A model generated the notes under the pieces. The model did no database searches. It saw only the letters and a program-made list of their open reading frames with translations, and was not told the origin of the DNA. A DNA stretch of 64,000 bases from Paenibacillus sp. MSJ-34 (GTDB lineage Bacteria; Bacillota; Bacilli; Paenibacillales; Paenibacillaceae). Position 1 is the first letter of the stretch. Every line of letters starts with the position of its first letter. The DNA lies in the NCBI RefSeq assembly GCF_018918005.1, contig NZ_JAHLPR010000006.1, positions 93,368 through 157,367 on the forward strand, in the 5' to 3' direction. A program made the position numbers and the translations under genes. Positions 17,938 to 25,254 of the stretch are shown here, in pieces.

Positions 17938-18810
17938 ATGAGTAAACATCGGGACGATCATGCGGCGAGACCGGTCGCGTTCGTGACCGGAAGCTCGAGC
18001 GGCTTCGGCCTGCTTACTTCCGTCTCGCTTGCCCGGAGCGGCTATCTCGTCATGGCGACGATGAGAGATACGGACAAGCGGCATGAATTGCTGCGGCAGG
18101 CGTCGGCTCATGGCGTAAGCGAATCGATCCGCGTCCTGGAGATGGATGTAACCGACCGCCGGGCCGCCCTTGAGGCCGTCTCCTCCGTCATTGAGCAATA
18201 CGGCGCCATCGACGTGTTGGTCAATAACGCCGGTTTCGCCGTCGGCGGCGTGGTCGAGGAGATTGAGATGGACGCTTGGCGAAGCCAGATGGAAACGAAC
18301 GTGTTCGGCTTAATCGCCGTCACGAAGTCAGTCCTTCCCTCTATGCGCGAACGGGGCAAAGGATTGATCGTCAATATCGGCAGCATCAGCGGCAGGATCG
18401 GTTTTCCGGGCTATGCGCCGTATGCGGCGTCCAAGTTCGCGGTGGAAGGTTTCAGCGAGGCGCTGCGCCTGGAAATGCTGCCGTTCGGCGTTCATGTCGT
18501 TCTGATCGAGCCGGGCGCTTACAACACCGCGATCTGGGAGAAAGGGTTCGATCAGATTCGATCCCGTCCCGATTCGCCGTATCGCCCCGTACTGCAAGCC
18601 GTTCTGCGCTATTCCCGCAAAACCGCCTCCGAAGCTTCCGATCCGCAGGAAGTAGCGGATCTCATTGTCCGGCTGGCGAAGGATCCCGCCCCGAGACTTC
18701 GGTACACGTTAGGCAAGGGCAATCGCATTTCTTTGCTCGGCAAAACGCTGCTCCCATGGAAATGGTTCGAGCGAATCGTCATGAACATGTTGAAATCTCT
18801 GTCCAAATAG
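17938..18810 (+). CDS. Short-chain dehydrogenase/reductase
   Basis: 290-residue classical SDR. Cofactor motif TGSSSGFG (17-24), NNAG (97-99), and the catalytic YAASK with Tyr162 and Lys166 are all present, with Ser149 or Ser151 as the third catalytic residue. It is a probable NAD(P)-dependent ketoreductase. GGAAAGGAAAG precedes ATG 17938, 18 bases after the GNAT-like gene, so it belongs to the same operon. An arginine at TMRD suggests NADP preference, which is inference. Confidence 0.88.
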   Translation: MSKHRDDHAARPVAFVTGSSSGFGLLTSVSLARSGYLVMATMRDTDKRHELLRQASAHGVSESIRVLEMDVTDRRAALEAVSSVIEQYGAIDVLVNNAGFAVGGVVEEIEMDAWRSQMETNVFGLIAVTKSVLPSMRERGKGLIVNIGSISGRIGFPGYAPYAASKFAVEGFSEALRLEMLPFGVHVVLIEPGAYNTAIWEKGFDQIRSRPDSPYRPVLQAVLRYSRKTASEASDPQEVADLIVRLAKDPAPRLRYTLGKGNRISLLGKTLLPWKWFERIVMNMLKSLSK

Positions 18811-18847
18811 TGTCATAGTAAAGGTACGACAAACTGGAGAGTGATGC

Positions 18848-19930
18848 ATGATGACTTTGTTTACCGATGAAACCGTAAAAGCCGTCAGGGAGCAATCGAT
18901 ACAAGCGGATCGAACCGGCGTACCCACGCGGCTAATGCTGGATACCGTTTATGAACAAGGCTTGTTTAAGCTGTTCGTGCCCGAAGCGCTAGGCGGACGA
19001 ATGTGCTCGTTGCCGGACGCGCTGCGCATCTACGAAGAGGCCTCGCGGATCGACGGCAATTTCGGCTGGTTGATTACGATCGGCGCCGGGGGCGGTTTCT
19101 TCGCTCCGTTCATCGAGCCGCCGGTATCCGAGCGGATGTTTGCTCCCCGAGACGCGGTCATTGCCGGGAGCGGAACCGCCGGCGGAACGGCTAAACGGGT
19201 GGAAGGCGGTTATGTGGCGAGCGGCCGATGGAAATTTTGCAGCGGCTCGACGCATGCGACCGTTTTTACGGCTAATTGTATCATCGAGGAAGAGGGAGCG
19301 CGGCCGGATGGGAATGCGGAGGTGCGTTCGTTTGTGTTTTGGCCGGATCAAGTACATATTGTGCGGGATTGGAACGCGTTCGGTTTAAAAGCGACGGAGA
19401 GCCATACGATCGAAGTAACGGAGGCGTTCGTGCCGGAAGAAATGACATTTAGCATTTTCAGCGATCATTATTACTATGACCATCCGGTGTACCGCTACCC
19501 GTTCCTGCAGTTTGCGCAAGCTACCTTTGCCGCGGTCGCCGCGGGGATCGGACGCCATTTCTTCGAGGAAGCCCGGGAGGTACTGCGGCAGAAGCGGGAA
19601 GCGTGGCAAGGCGCGGATCGATACGAGTTTGTACGGCAAACCGTCGAACGGCATGAGGAGCGGCTGCGGCACAGCGTGGCTGAATTTTACGACACGGTGA
19701 ATTCGTCTTGGTCGAGGCATGCGGCAGGGAACGAGCTGTCCGACGAAGAACTGCAGCTGGTTTCCCGGCAATGCCATCAAACGGCGAGAGCGGCTTTGCA
19801 AGGCGCGCAATCGGTGTTCCCGTATATGGGCATCGGCGCTGTTATGGAGGACGCGCCGATCAATCGGATTTGGCGCGATCTGCATACGGCCTGCCAGCAT
19901 TCGTTGCTCGTGCCGTTTTACGAGATGTAG
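18848..19930 (+). CDS. Acyl-CoA dehydrogenase-like flavoprotein (possible group D monooxygenase)
   Basis: 360-residue protein with the acyl-CoA dehydrogenase fold: an N-terminal helical part, a middle beta domain (GTAKRVEGGYVASGRWKFCSGS, where substrate-lid and flavin contacts normally lie) and a C-terminal helical domain. The catalytic glutamate of true acyl-CoA dehydrogenases is not obvious, and the overall pattern is closer to the flavin-dependent hydroxylases of this fold. It probably oxidises or hydroxylates the pathway intermediate. CTGGAGAGTG precedes ATG 18848. It is the last gene of the seven-gene run. Confidence 0.75.
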   Translation: MMTLFTDETVKAVREQSIQADRTGVPTRLMLDTVYEQGLFKLFVPEALGGRMCSLPDALRIYEEASRIDGNFGWLITIGAGGGFFAPFIEPPVSERMFAPRDAVIAGSGTAGGTAKRVEGGYVASGRWKFCSGSTHATVFTANCIIEEEGARPDGNAEVRSFVFWPDQVHIVRDWNAFGLKATESHTIEVTEAFVPEEMTFSIFSDHYYYDHPVYRYPFLQFAQATFAAVAAGIGRHFFEEAREVLRQKREAWQGADRYEFVRQTVERHEERLRHSVAEFYDTVNSSWSRHAAGNELSDEELQLVSRQCHQTARAALQGAQSVFPYMGIGAVMEDAPINRIWRDLHTACQHSLLVPFYEM

Positions 19931-20016
19931 GGACTAGGGGCAGGGCGGCCCCCTTTCGAACCGTTAGCCGTTAGCAGGGCGATCGACCGGTGGGGCAGGC
20001 TGCCGAATCCTGATGT

Positions 20017-20203
20017 CCATTGGATATTGTCCAACGTTTTTTCGATAAACACTCCATCCTTCGACTTTTCATTGGAATTGTTCCAATGGAATCTTCGGAA
20101 ATGCGGCCGAATGGCCGAAAAGAGAGGAATATACCGGATGTTTTCCAATGGATTCCCGTTTTAATCGGCAATTCCGCATGATTTGCTGGACATTTTCCAA
20201 TGG
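20017..20203. repeat. Four copies of CCATTGGA...TCCA repeat
   Basis: Related 18-20 bp motifs occur at 20017-20034, 20070-20089, 20136-20151 and 20187-20203. In minus orientation they read roughly CCATTGGAAAATGTCC. The copy at 20070-20089 is a near-perfect palindrome (CATTGGAA-TTG-TTCCAATG). Spacing is 50-65 bp. No gene is seen between 19931 and the sigma-factor remnant. Confidence 0.7.
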
Positions 20204-20246
20204 CGGAAAACCGGCGAATGCAGGAGCCTCGCTCCCGCAACGCATA

Positions 20247-20293
20247 GAAGGGGCTGCGCCCACAGTCGCAACGACTGCAGGGACAGCCCCTTC
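20247..20293. terminator. Two-tier hairpin, possible bidirectional terminator
   Basis: Outer arms GAAGGGGCTG and CAGCCCCTTC and inner arms CAGTCG and CGACTG form a long imperfect hairpin between the converging biosynthetic operon and the minus-strand genes. The T-tract is weak, so it may be a dispersed hairpin repeat rather than a working terminator. Confidence 0.5.
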
Positions 20294-20364
20294 GTCTCGG
20301 GAACCGCGCTAAATCTGCGGGTTCGCCTTCGTCCGCGCTCAGCATCGATCGCATCGTGCCCGGA

Positions 20365-20574
20365 GGAAGGAACCGGTTCGCTTGGAAGCCGGTTCGTCTT
20401 TTGTCCGGCGCGGCTGAATATTTTCCGGCAGTTGTCCGCGGATTTCCCTACGATATCGGCAATTTCCGCATACTCGCAGCCGTAGGCGTACCTTTCCGAC
20501 ACCGTTCCGAGCAGCCTGTACGCGATGGATAAGAGCAGCGGCCGATAGTCGGTATAGCCCTGTTCCAAATCCAT
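20365..20574 (-). pseudogene. Remnant of SigJ/ECF41-type sigma factor, internally deleted
   Basis: The minus-strand reading starts at ATG 20574 with MDLEQGYTDYRPLLLSIAYR, the usual opening of SigJ-like ECF sigma factors. It then jumps after LLGTVSE directly into region 4 (EYAEIADIVGKSADNCRKIF SRA). Most of region 2 and the linker, roughly 100 residues, are missing. After about residue 65 it runs into non-homologous sequence, so the C-terminal SnoaL-like domain is also lost. It keeps a ribosome site (GGAAGGA). It cannot act as a normal sigma factor. Confidence 0.8.
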
Positions 20575-20589
20575 AGTTGCGTCCTTCCG

Positions 20590-21396
20590 CTATGCCATGC
20601 GATGGGCCGCATGCAGAGTAGGGCCGACAAAACGGTTTAACCGGAACCCGCCGCGGATGGCTGCCGAGACGAAGTCTTTGGCGATGCTCGCAGCCTCGCG
20701 AACCGTATGTCCTTTGGCCAGTTCGGCCGCAATCGCCGCCGAATAGGTGCAGCCTGCGCCGTGAACGTAGGTTGTCGCAATTTTCTCCGCTTCGAACAGT
20801 TCGAATTCGTTGCCGTCGAACAATAAATCGACCGCTTTGTCATGGTTCAGCTTGGCGCCGCCTTTAATGATGACGTTCTTGGCGCCCAAGGCAAAGATCG
20901 CTTCGGCAGCTTGCTTCATATCGTCCAACGTTTGAATCGGCGGACGCTGCGCCAATTGCGACGCTTCGAACAAGTTCGGCGTTACGACCGTCGCCTTCGG
21001 CACGAGCAATTCGCGCAGGGCGACCGCCGTTTCCGGGTGAAGCACTTCGTCCGTTCCTTTGCATACCAGGACCGGATCGACGACGAACGGCATGCCGCCG
21101 AGCGAATCCGCCTGATTCGCAATCATCTCGATCAATTCGACCGAACCGAGCATCCCGGTTTTGGCCGCATCGATGCCGATCCCGTCCAATACCGTCTTCA
21201 ATTGGGTACGAATCGTGGAGAGTTCGATCGGGAACACTTGGTGGTTCCACTCTTGATCGGGATCCATCGCCACAACGGTCGTCAATACCGTCATTCCGTA
21301 TACGTCCCGTTCCTGAAACGTTTTTAAATCCGCTTGTATTCCGGCGCCGCCGCTCGTATCCGAACCTGCGATCGTCAATACTTTTTTTATGCTCAT
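20590..21396 (-). CDS. pdxK: Pyridoxine/hydroxymethylpyrimidine kinase (PdxK, ThiD-like)
   Basis: 268-residue ribokinase-fold kinase. It has the N-terminal TIAGSDTSGGAGIQADLKT motif and the catalytic loop HGAGCTYSA with Cys216, characteristic of the ThiD-like PdxK of Bacilli. Segments GMTVLTTVVAMDP and WNHQVFPIE closely resemble B. subtilis PdxK, which phosphorylates pyridoxine, pyridoxal and HMP in vitamin B6 salvage. TAGGAGGAG lies six bases before ATG 21396. It is a single-gene unit; downstream is the dead sigma-factor remnant. Confidence 0.88.
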   Translation of the reverse strand: MSIKKVLTIAGSDTSGGAGIQADLKTFQERDVYGMTVLTTVVAMDPDQEWNHQVFPIELSTIRTQLKTVLDGIGIDAAKTGMLGSVELIEMIANQADSLGGMPFVVDPVLVCKGTDEVLHPETAVALRELLVPKATVVTPNLFEASQLAQRPPIQTLDDMKQAAEAIFALGAKNVIIKGGAKLNHDKAVDLLFDGNEFELFEAEKIATTYVHGAGCTYSAAIAAELAKGHTVREAASIAKDFVSAAIRGGFRLNRFVGPTLHAAHRMA

Positions 21397-21513
21397 ATGA
21401 TCTCCTCCTACAAAGGCAGCGGGTACAGACGCTGTTTGAAATGTCCTTTTCCTATTATACTGAATTTGACGGAAAAGAGAAAAGTATCGATTTCGGTCGA
21501 GGGCGCGGTAAAA

Positions 21514-24045
21514 TTATATAAACAAATTGATTCCGGATCGATCCGCTTTGCCCAAATAATAGCCGACGCCGCCGACGCGGACGCCGTCGATCAATTCTTC
21601 CTCGGCGATGCCCATCACGTCCATGGACATTTGGCAAGCGACGATTTCAACGCCTTGCCGTATCGCGGATTCGATCAGTTCTTCCAGCGAAGAGACGTTT
21701 TTATTTTGCATGACGGCCCGGATCATTCTGGCGCCCATGCCCATCATATTCATTTTCGACAAAGAGAGTTTGCGGCTTCCGCGCGGCATCATCGCGCCGA
21801 ACATTTTGCCGATCATCGTTTTGGAAACCGGAACTTTATGATGCTTCCGAATGATGTTCAGCCCCCAGAAAGTAAAGAACAGGGTGACCTTTTTGCCGCT
21901 GGCCGCCGCGCCGTTCGCGATAATAAACGATGCGATCGCCTTGTCCAAATCGCCGCTGAAGACAACCATTGTGCTGCCGTCTTGGCTCTCGTCTTTTTCT
22001 TGAGGCGCGGCGTCCGAGGGCCGGTCGCCCTCCGCCGATTTGGCGATGAGAGCCTCGATCGCGCCGTCCGTCCGTTTCGTCACGCGGAGCAACCGGTTCC
22101 GGGTCATTTGCGTCCAAGCCTGCACATCTTCATAAAAGCCCGGATCCGAAGCTGTAATATGCAGCGTCTGCCCCTCCAGCAGCCGATCCATCGCTTGCTT
22201 CGCCTGCATGAGCGGCCCCGGGCAGCTTAGCCCGCAGGCGTCAAGGGTCAAGTCCGGTTCGCGCGGCTCCGCTAGCGCGGTTTTCCCGTCCTGCTCGCTT
22301 GCGGCCGCGGCCGTTTCGGCGCTTGCTCCGGCCGGCGAACCGGCAAAATCCGTTCGGCCCGCATCGGGTCCCGGGGCCGCTCCGTCTGCCTCAAGCTCCG
22401 GGCGATACTGCGCCATCAGATACGTCTTATATCCGCCGGTCAAGTTTCTAACCCGAAATCCTTTTTGCTGCAATATGCGCGAAGCGGTATAGCCGCGCAA
22501 TCCGACCTGGCAGTAAACCCATATTTCTTTGTTCGGGTCGAGTTCATGCAGCCTGTCTCTCAACTCATCGACGGGGATGAGAATCGAGCCTTCGATATGG
22601 CCGTTCCGATGCTCGATTTCCGTTCGGACGTCGACGAGCACGACAGAAGCTGCGTCCCGGTCCTCCAAATCGCGCGGCAGGAACACGTCCGTCTTGCCTG
22701 TCAATACGTTCTCCGCCGCATAGCCGGCCATGTTCACGGGATCTTTGGCCGAAGAATACGGCGGCGCGTACGCAAGCTCCAACTCGGTTAGATCGGCGAC
22801 GGTCCCGCGGAAATGAATGACCGCAGCGATATCGTCGATCCGCTTGTCGACCCCGTCGTATCCGACCGCCTGAGCGCCCAATACTTGGCCGTCGCGGCCG
22901 AAAATGAGTTTGATCGTGATCGGCGTCGCTCCCGGGTAATAACCGGCGTGGGAACTTGGATGAACGAATACGGTATGGTAAGGAATGCCGCGCTTCCGCA
23001 GCGTTTTCTCGTTATTTCCCGTCGCCGCCCCCGTCAGTCCGAACACTTTAATAATGGACGTGCCTTGTGAGCCGCGGTAGACGGCATTCAATCCGCAGAC
23101 GTTATCGGCCGCGATCCGGCCTTGCTTATTCGCCGGACCCGCGAGCGGAACGGCCGTCTTATCCCCGTTGACGAAATCGACGACTTCGACGGCATCCCCG
23201 ACCGCGTACACATGCTCCGCGCTCGTCCGCAACCGGTCGTTGACGACGATATGGCCGCGGGGGCCGAGCTCGATGCCGCTTCCTTGCAAGAACCCGGTAT
23301 CGGGCGCGACGCCGATGGCGAGCAAGACCATATCGCTGTGCAGCGTCATGCCGCTAGCGAGCCGTACCGCGATGCCGCCGCCGGTTTCTTCAAAGCTGCG
23401 TACGCCGTCGGACAGTACGATTCGCACGCCGCGATGCGCCAATTCCTTCGTCAGCGCGCCGGCCATTTCGGGGTCGAACGGAGCCAATATTTGCGGCCCG
23501 GCTTCCACCAGCGTCACCTCCAATCCGATTTCCCGCAAATTCTCGGCCATCTCGACGCCGATAAAGCCCCCGCCGATGACAACCGCGGACCGCGTTCCTT
23601 CTTCTTGCACTTTCGCTTTGATCTTATCGGTGTCCGGAATGTTGCGCAGCGTATAGATTTTGTCGCTCTCCATGCCGGGAAGATTCGGGCGAATCGGCTT
23701 CGCTCCCGGGGACAAAATGAGCGAATCGTAGCTTTCCTCATAGACGCCCCGCTCTTCGCTGCGAACGGTGACGGTTTGTGCGGCCGGATCGATGGCGATC
23801 ACTTCGCTTCTCGTTCGCACGTCGATATTGAAACGCCGATGCATCGCTTCGGGCGTTTGGACGAGCAGCTTGCTGCGGTCTTGGATCGAATTACCGATAT
23901 AGTATGGGAGTCCGCAGTTGGCGAACGAAATATATTCGTCCCGTTCGAACATGACGATATGCGCTTCCTCATCCAGTCTCCGCAGCCGTGCCGCCGCGGA
24001 CGCTCCGCCGGCTACGCCGCCGACGATGACAACTTTTCTGCTCAT
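21514..24045 (-). CDS. Four-module sulfur-transfer enzyme: CoA-disulfide-reductase-like + rhodanese + TusA + DsrE
   Basis: 843 residues. Modules in order are a flavin disulfide reductase with a single active Cys44 (FANCG, as in CoA-disulfide/polysulfide reductases) to about 445, rhodanese about 455-550 with Cys512 (YCQVGLRG), TusA-like about 598-670 with Cys604/Cys608 (LDACGLSCPGP), and DsrE-like about 692-843 with Cys804 (VACQMSMDV). All four active cysteines are kept, so it could pass persulfide sulfur along one chain. Its ATG overlaps the stop of the ArsR gene as ATGA, so both are co-translated. A role in polysulfide or persulfide detoxification and sulfur delivery is inferred from the module set. 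Confidence 0.88.
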   Translation of the reverse strand: MSRKVVIVGGVAGGASAAARLRRLDEEAHIVMFERDEYISFANCGLPYYIGNSIQDRSKLLVQTPEAMHRRFNIDVRTRSEVIAIDPAAQTVTVRSEERGVYEESYDSLILSPGAKPIRPNLPGMESDKIYTLRNIPDTDKIKAKVQEEGTRSAVVIGGGFIGVEMAENLREIGLEVTLVEAGPQILAPFDPEMAGALTKELAHRGVRIVLSDGVRSFEETGGGIAVRLASGMTLHSDMVLLAIGVAPDTGFLQGSGIELGPRGHIVVNDRLRTSAEHVYAVGDAVEVVDFVNGDKTAVPLAGPANKQGRIAADNVCGLNAVYRGSQGTSIIKVFGLTGAATGNNEKTLRKRGIPYHTVFVHPSSHAGYYPGATPITIKLIFGRDGQVLGAQAVGYDGVDKRIDDIAAVIHFRGTVADLTELELAYAPPYSSAKDPVNMAGYAAENVLTGKTDVFLPRDLEDRDAASVVLVDVRTEIEHRNGHIEGSILIPVDELRDRLHELDPNKEIWVYCQVGLRGYTASRILQQKGFRVRNLTGGYKTYLMAQYRPELEADGAAPGPDAGRTDFAGSPAGASAETAAAASEQDGKTALAEPREPDLTLDACGLSCPGPLMQAKQAMDRLLEGQTLHITASDPGFYEDVQAWTQMTRNRLLRVTKRTDGAIEALIAKSAEGDRPSDAAPQEKDESQDGSTMVVFSGDLDKAIASFIIANGAAASGKKVTLFFTFWGLNIIRKHHKVPVSKTMIGKMFGAMMPRGSRKLSLSKMNMMGMGARMIRAVMQNKNVSSLEELIESAIRQGVEIVACQMSMDVMGIAEEELIDGVRVGGVGYYLGKADRSGINLFI

Positions 24046-24332
24046 GGCGATTCCTCCTCGAATAATATTCGGATCAATTGTATGACTTGCTCGTTTGCGA
24101 CCGTATACTTGATTTCAAGTCCCTTGCGTTCCGCCGCCACGATCCCCATACTGCGCAATTTCTGCAAATGCTGGGATACGGTGGATTGCGGCAAGCCTAA
24201 ACATTCCTGCATATGGCTCACATTGCAGCCGCCTTGCTCCAGCAAGCCTTTCACGATGCATAGGCGCACCGGATGCGCCAAAGCTTTCAAAAGCTCGGCC
24301 GCTTCCTCATACGCTTTAAAATTGTTGTCCAT
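24042..24332 (-). CDS. ArsR-family regulator, candidate persulfide/thiol sensor
   Basis: 96-residue winged-helix regulator. ATG 24332 is preferred over ATG 24341, since GAAAGG is adjacent to the latter but nine bases from the former. The recognition helix is LPQSTVSQHLQKLRSMG. It has three cysteines (Cys25, Cys36, Cys44); the GGCNVSHMQECLG arrangement is not the metal-binding CxC of ArsR/SmtB proteins. Being co-translated with a rhodanese/TusA/DsrE fusion, it most likely senses reactive sulfur, as BigR, SqrR and YgaV do. That is inference from context. Confidence 0.82.
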   Translation of the reverse strand: MDNNFKAYEEAAELLKALAHPVRLCIVKGLLEQGGCNVSHMQECLGLPQSTVSQHLQKLRSMGIVAAERKGLEIKYTVANEQVIQLIRILFEEESP

Positions 24333-24362
24333 GGCAAGCATCCTTTCGGTTATCTATAACGC

Positions 24363-24392
24363 TATATCTTAATATTACGATATAAGAATATA
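24363..24392. promoter_or_regulatory. AT-rich imperfect dyad, ArsR operator candidate
   Basis: TATATCTTA (24363-24371) and TAAGAATATA (24383-24392) form an imperfect inverted repeat 31 bases upstream of the ArsR start, where a self-repressing regulator would bind. Confidence 0.5.
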
Positions 24393-24465
24393 AATTGCAA
24401 GGAATGGTTTCGATAGGAGTGAATCGATATCGTTTCAGTAACAAATGAATAATTGCGTAATTCTT

Positions 24466-24477
24466 GACTGTTCAGTC
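24466..24477. promoter_or_regulatory. TetR operator 1
   Basis: GACTGTTCAGTC is a near-perfect palindrome 38 bases before the TetR gene. It shares its right half (CAGTC) and spacing with the two sites before the MFS gene, so it is probably the autoregulatory site. Confidence 0.75.
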
Positions 24478-24515
24478 CGGGAAAGAATATAATTTTTGGG
24501 GGAGGAGGGCAAGGG

Positions 24516-25103
24516 ATGGGAAGAAATAAAGAATTCGACACGACACTTGTATTGCGTAAAGCGATGGAGATATTCGGGCATTACGGTTATGAGGGCACTT
24601 CGTTGCAAAATTTACTCGATGGTTTAGGTATAGCGCGTCAAAGTCTGTACGATACGTATGGAACCAAAAAAGATCTCTTTATCTCGGCCGTCAAACATTA
24701 TGAAAAAGAAAAAACCGCATCAGTCATATCACGTCTGGAACAGCCAGGTTCGGTAAAAGAGGCAATTGCCGCTATTTTTCATGAAGGGGCTGCCGTACTG
24801 AAAGATGAACACCGGCGCAAGGAATGCTTTATTCTGCACAGCGCTATTGATCAAGTTCCGCACGATATGGAAATTGCAAAATTTTTCGAGCAGGATAGGT
24901 CGCTCTTAGAACAAGCTTTTTATCAAGCATTAGTCCGCGCCCAAGGGCAAGGCGAACTTAGCGGCCGACACAAAAACCTGTATGCTCTCGCCCGATATTT
25001 GAATCATGCCCGATATTCGCTGACCCAAATTGCCAAGTTAACCTCGGATCCCGAAGTATTGGACGATAATGTTGCCATCATCCTCTCCGCGCTTGATTCG
25101 TAA
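24516..25103 (+). CDS. TetR-family repressor of adjacent MFS gene
   Basis: 195-residue TetR/AcrR regulator. The HTH spans about residues 10-50 (LQNLLDGLGIARQSLYDTYGTKKDLF). The C-terminal ligand domain, with HRRKECFILHSA, resembles the YxaF/LmrA-like group that controls multidrug efflux. GGGGGAGGAGGG precedes ATG 24516. Matching palindromes lie before this gene and twice before the MFS gene, so both are likely repressed until a drug or toxic compound is bound. A small hairpin (GAAGCG..CGCTTC) follows it. Confidence 0.87.
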   Translation: MGRNKEFDTTLVLRKAMEIFGHYGYEGTSLQNLLDGLGIARQSLYDTYGTKKDLFISAVKHYEKEKTASVISRLEQPGSVKEAIAAIFHEGAAVLKDEHRRKECFILHSAIDQVPHDMEIAKFFEQDRSLLEQAFYQALVRAQGQGELSGRHKNLYALARYLNHARYSLTQIAKLTSDPEVLDDNVAIILSALDS

Positions 25104-25140
25104 TGAAGCGATACCGCTTCATTATCATTTTGCTTATTTT

Positions 25141-25154
25141 AGACCATTCAGTCT
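25141..25154. promoter_or_regulatory. TetR operator 2
   Basis: AGACCATTCAGTCT has the same spacing and half-site as the copies at 24466 and 25218. About 20 bases on, a strong ribosome site (GGAGGGG) is followed by ATG-CAA-TAA (25175-25183), an apparent two-codon ORF or a remnant of a lost start. Confidence 0.8.
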
Positions 25155-25217
25155 GGAAAGGAGGGGTGCTCACTATGCAATAAATCCGGAAATAACGATT
25201 ATTTTTTTGTTTAATCT

Positions 25218-25231
25218 AGACCAAACAGTCT
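25218..25231. promoter_or_regulatory. TetR operator 3
   Basis: AGACCAAACAGTCT lies 24-37 bases before the MFS start and probably overlaps its leader or promoter. It forms a pair with operator 2, 77 bases apart. Confidence 0.8.
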
Positions 25232-25254
25232 GAAATGGGAAGGAACTATCTGTT

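Noticed and set aside
23122..24372. 416-residue plus-strand reading
   Set aside because: It lies opposite the sulfur-transfer fusion and arsR, has no ribosome site and is rich in R/D/H as typical for a reverse-frame shadow of a GC-rich gene.
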